Below, one piece after another: positions 1 to 5,184 of a stretch of 5,341 nt of DNA. Positions within the stretch are counted from its first letter, which is position 1. Every line of letters begins with the position of its first letter. Both the position numbers and the translations under genes were made by a program. This stretch comes from Chloroflexota bacterium. GTDB taxonomy: Bacteria > Chloroflexota > UBA6077 > JACQUR01. The stretch covers positions 1 through 5,341 of the forward strand of contig JACQUR010000100.1 of the NCBI GenBank assembly GCA_016210245.1. Reading direction: 5' to 3'. The notes beneath the pieces are model-generated. The model did no database searches. It was not told where the DNA came from and saw nothing but the letters and a program-made list of their open reading frames with translations.

Positions 1-27
1 GGCCACGAGGGGTCGTACGGCTCGCCC

Positions 28-48
28 GCGCAGACAGGATGTCTGCGC
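28..48. repeat. Perfect inverted repeat upstream of the transporter pair
   Basis: GCGCAGACA (28-36) and TGTCTGCGC (40-48) form a perfect 9-bp stem around a 3-base GGA spacer. Neither strand has a T-run after it, so it is not a typical intrinsic terminator. It could be an operator-like dyad, or the hairpin end of a transcript entering from the left. No gene is recognisable in 1-187. Confidence 0.6.
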
Positions 49-111
49 TCCCAGGAAGGGCGGCGCTTCGCACGCACAATCGTGAACCGCACCCCCCACC
101 GTTTTCACTCC

Positions 112-127
112 AGCGCCTCAGAGCGCC
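112..127 (+). promoter_or_regulatory. Direct repeat AGCGCC x2, possible activator site
   Basis: AGCGCC occurs at 112-117 and again at 122-127, exactly 10 bp apart, which is one helical turn. The pair sits where a -35 box would be expected for the -10 element at 134-139, and no good -35 box is present. Tandem half-sites at this spacing are typical of some activators, such as response regulators. Chance is a real alternative for a 6-base repeat in GC-rich DNA. Confidence 0.3.
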
Positions 128-133
128 GACCGG

Positions 134-139
134 TATACT
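134..139 (+). promoter_or_regulatory. -10 element of the MFS transporter operon
   Basis: TATACT matches the sigma-70 -10 consensus at 5 of 6 positions and stands out in a very GC-rich leader. The segment 17 bp upstream (CAGCGC) does not resemble TTGACA, so the promoter may be weak or activator-dependent. The predicted start of transcription falls near 146, in the 8-bp palindrome GAGCGCTC (146-153). The leader before the first gene would be about 42 nt. Confidence 0.5.
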
Positions 140-187
140 GACGCGGAGCGCTCGCCGCCCCATCACCTCGCCCCTCGGAGAACCCGC

Positions 188-1399
188 ATGCGCACTTCGA
201 TCCCAGGCGTCTCCGTGAGCCGCGAGCGCCTCGGGCTGACGCTGCTCATCGTCTCGCTCGCTTCCGCGCTCGGTCCGTTCTCCAACACTATCTACGGACC
301 AAACATGGTCGCGCTGCGCGAGGCCTTCCAGACCACCAATACCTGGGTTGGCGCCACCCTGTCCGTCTTCGGCTTCGTGCTGGCCCTATCCCAGCTCCTG
401 GCCGGGCCGGTGGCGGACCGGTTCTCGGCCAAGCGTGTGCTGGTTGGCGGACTGCTGCTCTACAGCGCGGCCAGCGTGGCGGCGTACTGGGCCAACCAGA
501 TCGAGGTCTTCCTGCTGACCCGGGCGCTCCAGGCCGCGGGCGCGGCCACCGGCCTGGTCGTCGGCGGGGCGATCATCACCGATCGCTACCCGGCGGCTCA
601 GCGCGGCAAGGCCATGGGCACGCTCCAGATGTTCAACGCCATTGGCGGAACGATGGGCCCGCTGGCCGGCTCGGCCATCGCCCTCGCCTTCGTATGGCAG
701 GCCAACGCCGTGGCTCTGGTCGTGGCCGGCCTCGCCGTCGCCGCCCTGGCCGCCAGGTACCTGCCGGAGACCGCCGCCCCGGCCCAGCGGCTCAGCCTGT
801 CGACCATTGCCGCCGTGATCCGCTATCCAGTGACCGCCGGCATCCTGCTCATGGCCTTCGTCCAGTATCTCGGCCACTTCACCTTCGTGGCCTACATGCC
901 CGTCGTCCTGCGCGAGCGGTTCGACCTGCCAGAGACCCTCATCGGGCTGTTCTTCCTGCCTACCTCCCTGGGGGTGCTCACCGGCTCGCAGGTCGGCGGC
1001 CGCCTGGTCGACCGGTACGGCGCCCGGCGGCTGCTGTTCCTGGGCGCGTGGTTCGGGGCAGCGTCCACCGCCCTGTACGCCGCCGTCCTGCTCCTGGATC
1101 CCGCCGCCTGGACCTTCCCGGCCCTCATCGTCTTCCAGGCGGGCTTCGCGCTCAGCGTGGGGCTGAGCGTGCCGGCCCACATGACGGTGATGGTCGAGCG
1201 CTTCACCAGGAATCGCGGGGCGGCAGTGGGGACCTACGCCTCCCTGCGCTACTTTGGCGGCGCCGCCGGGCCGCTGGTCACCGGCCTGGCGCTGGACCGG
1301 TTCGGCCTGGCCAGCGGCTTCGGGACTGCGGCCGCCATCCTGGCCCTGGGGGCGGCGGTCGGCTACGCGCTCGTCGCCGGCCACCAGGACAAGTCGTAG
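188..1399 (+). CDS. MFS transporter, DHA1 drug/H+ antiporter type (first tandem copy)
   Basis: This is a 403-residue integral inner-membrane protein of the major facilitator superfamily, of normal family length, with a hydrophobic pattern consistent with 12 helices. The ATG start is supported by GGAG at 177-180, 7 nt upstream. Visible motifs are motif A after helix 2 (G73-P-V-A-D-R-F-S-A-K-R83), the helix 4 arginine R112, an antiporter motif C-like stretch in helix 5 (GGTMGPLAG, about 153-161), and the second-half copy of motif A (G270-G-R-L-V-D-R-Y-G-A-R-R281). These are features of the DHA1 drug:H+ antiporter group, so proton-coupled export of a small molecule is the best inference. The substrate cannot be read from sequence. 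It is followed 10 bp later by a close paralogue, so the two are probably one transcript. Confidence 0.93.
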   Translation: MRTSIPGVSVSRERLGLTLLIVSLASALGPFSNTIYGPNMVALREAFQTTNTWVGATLSVFGFVLALSQLLAGPVADRFSAKRVLVGGLLLYSAASVAAYWANQIEVFLLTRALQAAGAATGLVVGGAIITDRYPAAQRGKAMGTLQMFNAIGGTMGPLAGSAIALAFVWQANAVALVVAGLAVAALAARYLPETAAPAQRLSLSTIAAVIRYPVTAGILLMAFVQYLGHFTFVAYMPVVLRERFDLPETLIGLFFLPTSLGVLTGSQVGGRLVDRYGARRLLFLGAWFGAASTALYAAVLLLDPAAWTFPALIVFQAGFALSVGLSVPAHMTVMVERFTRNRGAAVGTYASLRYFGGAAGPLVTGLALDRFGLASGFGTAAAILALGAAVGYALVAGHQDKS

Positions 1400-1409
1400 C
1401 GCGAGGGCG

Positions 1410-2648
1410 ATGGGCGTGCCAGCAGCGGGTGCGCAGGGAACTCATCGGTCGGGGCGTGGCGAACGTGCCCGTCTGATCCTGCTCGTCGTGGGGCTGGGGT
1501 CCGCGCTGGGTCCCTGCTCACAGATGAGCTATGCCCCGATCCTGGTGGCGCTGCGCGACGCCTTCCAGACCACCAACGCCTGGGCCGGCGCCACGGTGTC
1601 CGTGTACGGGCTCGCCCTGGCGTGCTCGCAACTCGTGGCCGGACCGTTGGCGGACCGCTTCTCGGCCAAGCGACTCCTGGTCGGTGGACTGCTCCTGTAC
1701 AGCGGCGCCAGCGTGCTGGCGTACCTGGCAGGCCAGGTTGAGGTGTTCCTGCTCGCGCGCGCGCTCCAGGGCGCCGGCGCCGCCACCGGGCTGGTAGTGG
1801 GTGGGGCGGTCATCACCGACCGCTTTCCCCACGCCACGCGGACCAGGGCTATGGCCGCGCTCCAGATGTTCAACACCGTGGGTGGGACGCTGGGCGCGAT
1901 CCTCGGCTCGGCCATCGCCGTCGTCTTCATCTGGCAGGCCAACTCGCTGGTGCTGGCGGCCGCCGGCCTGCTGGTGGCCGGCGCCGCCGCGGCCTTCCTG
2001 CCGCAGGTTGCTGCCCCTGCCCAGCGCCTCTCCCTGTCGGCCGTGGGCGCCGTACTCCGCTACCGGGCCACCAGGGGGGTGCTCCTGCTCGCCTTCGTCC
2101 AGTGGTTCGCCCAGTTCATCTACGTCGCCTACACGCCGGCCGTGCTGCGCGAGCGTGCCGGCCTGGCGGAGGCTGCCATCGGGCTGATCTTCCTGCCCAA
2201 CCCGCTCGGGGTGTTCGTCGGCGCGCACCTGGGCGGCCGTCTGGCCGGCCGTTACAGCGCTCGCCGTCTGATCTTCGTCGGCGCGTGGCTGGCTATAGCG
2301 TGGACGGCTCTCTACGTGGCCAGCGTGCTCCTGGCCCCGGCGGCCTGGCTCCCCGTGGCCCTCGCGCTCTGCTTCGGCGGATTCTCGCTCGGCCTGGGGC
2401 TAGGCGTGCCGGCCCAACTTACCCTGATGGTCGAGCGCTTCGCCCGCAATCGGGGTGCCGCCGTGGGCACCTACGCCTCTCTGCGCTACTTTGGCGGCGC
2501 CCTGGGGCCGCTCGCCACGGGCCTGATGCTCGACCGCTTCGGTCTGGCCAGCGGCTTTGCCACGGCCACCCTGGTCATGGCCCTGGGGGCCATTGCTGCC
2601 CACCGCTTCATGGCCAGTTCCGATGCGCGGGGGCATCACAGCGCTTGA
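1410..2648 (+). CDS. MFS transporter, DHA1 type (second tandem copy)
   Basis: This 412-residue 12-helix MFS protein aligns almost without gaps to the gene before it, at roughly 60% identity by eye. Stretches such as AFQTTN, ADRFSAKR, LVGGLLLYS and GTYASLRYFGGA are identical, so it is a tandem duplicate. The frame stays open upstream to about 1254, but that part overlaps the first gene and has no transporter homology, so the ATG at 1410 is preferred. GAGGG (1403-1407) is only 2 nt from that ATG and 8 nt from an in-frame GTG at 1416, so GTG 1416 is a real alternative. Motif A (G79-P-L-A-D-R-F-S-A-K-R89) and helix 4 R117 are kept. The GP of motif C has become GA (GGTLGAILG, about 158-166), and the aspartate of the second-half motif A is glycine (GGRLAGRYSARR, 275-286). 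It may therefore differ in substrate or coupling from its neighbour. Confidence 0.92.
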   Translation: MGVPAAGAQGTHRSGRGERARLILLVVGLGSALGPCSQMSYAPILVALRDAFQTTNAWAGATVSVYGLALACSQLVAGPLADRFSAKRLLVGGLLLYSGASVLAYLAGQVEVFLLARALQGAGAATGLVVGGAVITDRFPHATRTRAMAALQMFNTVGGTLGAILGSAIAVVFIWQANSLVLAAAGLLVAGAAAAFLPQVAAPAQRLSLSAVGAVLRYRATRGVLLLAFVQWFAQFIYVAYTPAVLRERAGLAEAAIGLIFLPNPLGVFVGAHLGGRLAGRYSARRLIFVGAWLAIAWTALYVASVLLAPAAWLPVALALCFGGFSLGLGLGVPAQLTLMVERFARNRGAAVGTYASLRYFGGALGPLATGLMLDRFGLASGFATATLVMALGAIAAHRFMASSDARGHHSA

Positions 2649-2673
2649 CAGGATAGAACAGGCGTGCTAGACC
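2645..2673 (+). promoter_or_regulatory. Weak promoter candidate overlapping the second MFS stop
   Basis: TTGACA (2645-2650), a perfect -35 hexamer, overlaps the stop codon of the transporter. It lies 17 bp from TAGACC (2668-2673), which matches the -10 consensus at only 3 of 6 positions but is preceded by an extended-minus-10 TG (2665-2666). A 5-bp inverted repeat, ACAGG (2658-2662) and CCTGT (2672-2676), lies across the -10 region. It would give the methyltransferase gene a leader of about 108 nt. Confidence 0.25.
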
Positions 2674-2731
2674 TGTAGTGTCCGGTCCGTGGGTTAAGCT
2701 TGCAACCGTTCGCGTGATCCGCGCCTGGCCG

Positions 2732-2737
2732 TACAAT
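2732..2737 (+). promoter_or_regulatory. -10 element upstream of the methyltransferase
   Basis: TACAAT matches the -10 consensus at 5 of 6 positions. The segment 17 bp upstream (TTCGCG, 2709-2714) is a poor -35. Transcription would begin near 2744, about 44 nt before the GTG start. Of the two candidates in this gap this one has the better -10, and it suggests the methylase is transcribed separately from the transporters. Confidence 0.4.
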
Positions 2738-2787
2738 AGCTGGTCGCTTCGCTCGGCAGGGCCGGCGAGCCTGGAGTACGATCCGCC

Positions 2788-4182
2788 GTGAATGCCATGC
2801 CTCTACCCCTGGCCTGGAGCGAGGACGGGCCGAAGGTCGAGCGTCTGAAGGATCCGACCAATAGCGGCAACAAGAGCCTCTCACTCCATCGGTGGGCCAA
2901 TTGGATCGCCGGCTTCTCGGCCGAATTCGTCAACTCCGCCATCGACCGCTACCTTTCGCCCACTGGCGCGGCCCAGGCGACCGTGCTGGACCCATTCGCA
3001 GGTGTCGGCACGACCAACGTGGAGGCGCTTCGTCGCGGTTTCCAGACCTGCGGTTTCGAGCTGAACGCTTTCGCTGCGCTCGCCGCGCGGTGCAAGCTCG
3101 AGGTCGCCAGGCTCGACCTGGACCTCTTGCGAACGACGATCGACCAGTACGCCACCTCTATGCGGGCCTTCGAATGCCACGTTGACCGATGGTGGGACGC
3201 GCTCGCCCGTGGACGACAACCCTATCCAGGCCCCGTGCCACGTGCGCGACCGCCGGAGCTGTTCCGAACCCGCGAGCCGTTCTTCAGCAAGCCCGTCGAG
3301 CTCAAGGTGCTGTGGACGCTCGACTTCATCGGTGGGATCGAAGACCCAACCATCCAGGACTACTTTCGCCTAGCGCTTGGCTCAACCCTGGTCTCGTACT
3401 CGAACTACTCCTACGAGCCCAGCCTGTGCTCGCGCAGCAAGCTCGGCAAGCCGCTGGTCGAGAACGCCTCCGTCGGTGCGGCCATCGCCAGCAAGCTCGA
3501 GCACATGGTGGCCGACGCGGTGGAGCTGCGCTCGGAGCTGTCGCTTCTTCCGCAGCTTCCGCGGGCGCACATCGTTCAGGGCAGCTTCTTCGACGCGCTG
3601 AGTCACCTGGCGCCGGGCTCCATTGATCTGGCGATCACGTCGCCGCCCTATCTCAACAACTACCACTACGTGCGCAACACCCGCCCGCAGCTCTACTGGC
3701 TTGGTTTCGTCACCAGCCCTGCGGACGCGGCGCGCCTGGAGAAGCAGAGCTTCGGCAAGTTCTGGCAGACGGTGCGTGATGGACAGGCCGTCGAGCTGTG
3801 CTTCAACCTACCCGGCCTGGAGTCTCAACTGGCCGAGCTCAGGACGCTGCGTTCAGAACACGGCATCTACGGCGGCAGTGGCTGGGCCAATTACGTGGCC
3901 TCGTACTTCAACGACAGCTACCGCTTCCTTGGCCTCCTTCGCACGCTGCTCAAGCCAGGAGGTCACGCGGTTGTCGTCGTCGGCAACTCCTTGCTCCAGG
4001 GCATGGACTTTCGAGTAGACGAGGTCCTCAGCCAGATCGCCACGCTTCACGGGCTGGACGCCCAGGTTGAGCGCATCCGGTCGAAACGAGTGGGCAACAG
4101 CATCGTAGGCACTGGGCTGAGGCAGAAGCCCCAGAACGGGCGTCCGGAACTGTATGAAGCGGCGGTGATCGTCAAACGCTGA
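2788..4182 (+). CDS. SAM-dependent DNA methyltransferase (N4/N6 type), probably orphan
   Basis: This 464-residue cytoplasmic enzyme probably transfers a methyl group from S-adenosylmethionine to an exocyclic amino group of cytosine or adenine in DNA. The SAM-binding motif I is D68-P-F-A-G-V-G-T-T76, with acidic E91 at the end of the next strand (motif II position). The catalytic motif IV is T284-S-P-P-Y288, followed by LNNYHYVRN. A late LLKPGGHAVVVVGNS strand (387-401) completes the Rossmann-like fold. SPPY is common in N4-cytosine enzymes but does not settle the base. About 210 residues separate motifs I and IV, an alpha-like order in which the insert could carry target recognition. The GTG start is favoured because GGAG (2773-2776) lies 11 nt upstream; the in-frame ATG at 2797 is an alternative. 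No intact endonuclease lies beside it, though a possible restriction-enzyme remnant occurs 150 bp downstream. An RNA methylase of similar fold is a less likely alternative. Confidence 0.82.
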   Translation: MNAMPLPLAWSEDGPKVERLKDPTNSGNKSLSLHRWANWIAGFSAEFVNSAIDRYLSPTGAAQATVLDPFAGVGTTNVEALRRGFQTCGFELNAFAALAARCKLEVARLDLDLLRTTIDQYATSMRAFECHVDRWWDALARGRQPYPGPVPRARPPELFRTREPFFSKPVELKVLWTLDFIGGIEDPTIQDYFRLALGSTLVSYSNYSYEPSLCSRSKLGKPLVENASVGAAIASKLEHMVADAVELRSELSLLPQLPRAHIVQGSFFDALSHLAPGSIDLAITSPPYLNNYHYVRNTRPQLYWLGFVTSPADAARLEKQSFGKFWQTVRDGQAVELCFNLPGLESQLAELRTLRSEHGIYGGSGWANYVASYFNDSYRFLGLLRTLLKPGGHAVVVVGNSLLQGMDFRVDEVLSQIATLHGLDAQVERIRSKRVGNSIVGTGLRQKPQNGRPELYEAAVIVKR

Positions 4183-4335
4183 GCTACGGCTGCCTCCTGG
4201 GTGGGAACATCGCCCCAATATCTGTGCTGGTGCTCATTCCTTCCCCTCTGGCAGGACCAGCATGCAGGCGCCGACGTGCCTGGACCGAACCTGGCGCCCG
4301 CCAGCTCTTATTTTCGCACACCCCGAGGCCGCGGC
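4183..4335. other. Non-coding gap with no recognisable gene
   Basis: Open frames cross this stretch, but none gives a protein-like sequence I recognise on either strand. I see no T-tailed hairpin terminating the methyltransferase and no convincing promoter. GGCGCC occurs twice (4267-4272 and 4293-4298) and could pair across a 20-base loop, but it is followed by no T-run. It is best read as decayed DNA leading into the gene fragments that follow. Confidence 0.5.
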
Positions 4336-4380
4336 AGGAAGCGCGGCCACTTCGCCTGGGAGTACAAAGGCAAGCACAAG
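4336..4380 (+). pseudogene. Fragment of a type IIG restriction-methylase N-terminal region
   Basis: One frame encodes RKRGHFAWEYKGKHK. The WEYKGKHK core, preceded by a basic residue and G-H/F-F-x, is recalled from the N-terminal nuclease-like region of large class I SAM-dependent DNA methyltransferases of the type IIG restriction-modification kind, where E-x-K lies in the PD-(D/E)xK-like core. Those proteins are about 900-1000 residues long; here only about 15 residues are recognisable. On the left the match fades into unrelated sequence, and on the right it stops at a junction with a HemL-like fragment in another frame. It cannot be functional. The match is short and comes from memory, so a coincidence is possible. 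The neighbouring orphan DNA methylase makes a former restriction-modification cluster plausible. Confidence 0.5.
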
Positions 4381-4583
4381 AGTTCGCCACCCTGGCCGAC
4401 AGCCTGCGGGGGTGGGGCACGCCCCCCGACCAGGCCGCCCACTTCTTCCGCGCCATGCTTGAGCGCGGCGTCTACCTTGCCCCATCGCAGTTCGAAGCCG
4501 CGTTCCTTTCGGCGGCGCACAGCGACCAGGACGTGGCCTTCACCCTCGCCGCAGCTAGCGAGGCGCTGCAGGCGGCCACCTAA
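4380..4583 (+). pseudogene. hemL: C-terminal remnant of glutamate-1-semialdehyde aminomutase (HemL)
   Basis: The last 67 codons of an open frame end in a sequence matching the extreme C-terminus of HemL. HFFRAMLERGVYLAPSQFEA, then AFLSAAHSDQDV and a final TLAAASEALQ helix correspond to the family's FFHxMLxxGVYLAPSxFEAGFxSxAHxxxDI ending. HemL is a PLP enzyme of about 430 residues that makes 5-aminolevulinate for tetrapyrroles. The cofactor lysine and the whole catalytic body are missing, so this piece cannot act as an aminomutase. The first 13-14 codons (EFATLADSLRGWG) do not match clearly and may be junction sequence. No start codon with a Shine-Dalgarno site lies near the homologous part. 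The TAA at 4581-4583 is probably the original stop. Confidence 0.8.
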
Positions 4584-4682
4584 CCTGGCCTCCCGGCCAC
4601 CTTCCCGACCGCGCGCGCACGGAATTGCTCATCACGTCCGAAGTCCTGCCCGACCTCCCGCCTTCCCATATGTCATCTCTGT

Positions 4683-4712
4683 TTGACAGCCTCTCCGACG
4701 CTGGCCTATACT
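4683..4712 (+). promoter_or_regulatory. Strong sigma-70 promoter for the SWIM gene leader
   Basis: TTGACA (4683-4688) is a perfect -35 box and TATACT (4707-4712) a 5-of-6 -10 box, separated by 18 bp. Transcription should start near 4719 and give a leader of about 140 nt before the SWIM protein. Upstream, 4584-4682 is C-rich and holds no gene I can recognise. This is one of the two best promoters in the window. Confidence 0.75.
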
Positions 4713-4733
4713 GAGAACAAGCAGGGGTAGTGG

Positions 4734-4781
4734 ATGACAAGCGTCCGCCCAGCAGAGCGAAGAGCCACTGAAGCCGGTTGA
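4734..4781 (+). CDS. Possible 15-codon leader peptide
   Basis: ATG at 4734 opens a 15-codon frame, MTSVRPAERRATEAG, ending with TGA at 4779-4781. AGGGG (4723-4727) lies 6 nt upstream, an excellent Shine-Dalgarno position, and the promoter lies just before it. The stop codon overlaps the first bases of the terminator-like hairpin (4780 onward), so a ribosome releasing there would cover the 5' arm of the stem. That geometry is what a translation-coupled attenuator needs. The peptide has three arginines but no strong run of one amino acid, so no sensed amino acid can be named. A chance short frame is possible. Confidence 0.4.
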   Translation: MTSVRPAERRATEAG

Positions 4782-4819
4782 CGCCAGGGTGCGCAAGCAC
4801 GCTGGCGTCTTTGCTTTCT
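4780..4819 (+). terminator. Terminator/attenuator hairpin in the SWIM leader
   Basis: GACGCCAG (4780-4787) pairs perfectly with CTGGCGTC (4802-4809). Inside, after a G/G mismatch, GTGC (4789-4792) pairs with GCAC (4797-4800) around a GCAA tetraloop of the GNRA class. The stem is followed by TTTGCTTTCT, a T-rich but interrupted tail. This is a good intrinsic-terminator shape located before, not after, a gene. It would end a transcript of roughly 95-100 nt starting at the 4683-4712 promoter. Upstream CGCCCAGC (4746-4753) could pair with GCTGGCG (4801-4807) apart from one bulged C, which would be a possible antiterminator. Confidence 0.65.
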
Positions 4820-4858
4820 GGCCATCCGACGGGCAATCCCTACGTGGAGAAGAAACAC

Positions 4859-5137
4859 ATGCACTCGAGCCTCATCAGCAAGATTCAGAAGGCGAACCTC
4901 TATGCCAGGGAGCCAGAGCGGGTCCAGTTCACCGAGTTGAGCGTCCAGTTCCAGGGCGAGCACGACACCTACACCGTCACCTACCAGGCCGGCAGGTGGC
5001 ACTGCACCTGCCACTCGTTCCCGGCCTGGGGCATCTGCAGCCATGCGATGGCGATCGAGAAGCTGATGGGGCGCATGCTGCCGAGGGAAGCGCACGACGC
5101 GCTGTCCTTCCAGTCGGGCGCATTGGCCAGCGGATGA
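4859..5137 (+). CDS. Small SWIM zinc-finger protein
   Basis: This 92-residue protein carries a SWIM-type zinc-binding motif, CxCx8CxH: C49, C51, C60 and H62, within WHCTCHSFPAWGICSHAMAIEKL. Two strands precede the ligands (TYTVTYQAGRW, about 37-47) and a helix follows (about 63-72), as in the SWIM fold. SWIM domains bind DNA or protein in larger proteins such as SWI2/SNF2 helicases and MuDR transposases. Here the domain is nearly the whole protein, so it is probably an adaptor or nucleic-acid binder, and no enzymatic part is present. The start is ATG 4859, with GGAG (4846-4849) 9 nt upstream. The frame continues to a TTG at 4778, but that part lies over the hairpin and has no SWIM homology. 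Expression probably depends on reading through the leader hairpin. Confidence 0.85.
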   Translation: MHSSLISKIQKANLYAREPERVQFTELSVQFQGEHDTYTVTYQAGRWHCTCHSFPAWGICSHAMAIEKLMGRMLPREAHDALSFQSGALASG

Positions 5138-5138
5138 G

Positions 5139-5167
5139 TTGACCCGCGCCCGCGGGCGAGCTAGAAT
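5139..5167 (+). promoter_or_regulatory. Sigma-70 promoter of the cobalamin riboswitch transcript
   Basis: TTGACC (5139-5144) and TAGAAT (5162-5167) each match consensus at 5 of 6 positions and are 17 bp apart. The -35 box begins one base after the SWIM stop codon. Transcription should start near 5174, just ahead of the riboswitch. The flanks AGTTGA (5137-5142) and TCAACT (5172-5177) are inverted copies of each other. Confidence 0.72.
5147..5158. repeat. 12-bp perfect palindrome inside the promoter spacer
   Basis: CGCCCGCGGGCG is its own reverse complement and lies wholly between the -35 and -10 boxes of the riboswitch promoter. That is a classic repressor-operator position. It has no loop and no T-run, so it is a poor terminator for the SWIM gene. 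GC-rich palindromes arise easily by chance in this composition. Confidence 0.45.
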
Positions 5168-5184
5168 CGACTCAACTGAATAGT

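Noticed and set aside
386..1384. Long minus-strand open frame (332 codons) opposite the first transporter
   Set aside because: Its product is a G/Q/H/R-rich low-complexity sequence with no domain. It mirrors the codon pattern of the strongly supported MFS gene on the other strand.
1254..1409. Upstream extension of the second transporter to 1254
   Set aside because: The added 52 residues are out-of-frame translation of the first gene with no MFS homology. Starting at 1410 or 1416 gives the usual family length.
694..1476. Plus-strand 260-codon frame overlapping both transporters
   Set aside because: It is rich in R, P and G and lacks any fold-like pattern; it is an out-of-frame shadow of GC-rich coding DNA.
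4267..4298. GGCGCC repeats as a terminator for the methyltransferase
   Set aside because: They would form a 6-bp stem with a 20-base loop and no T-run, which is too weak to call.
4201..4686. A 161-codon gene across the intergenic region
   Set aside because: Only the 15-residue WEYKGKHK segment looks like protein; the rest is low-complexity P/R/S sequence. The HemL match lies in a different frame.
4778..4858. Earlier TTG start for the SWIM protein at 4778
   Set aside because: The extra 27 residues cover the terminator-like hairpin and have no SWIM homology. ATG 4859 has a properly spaced GGAG.
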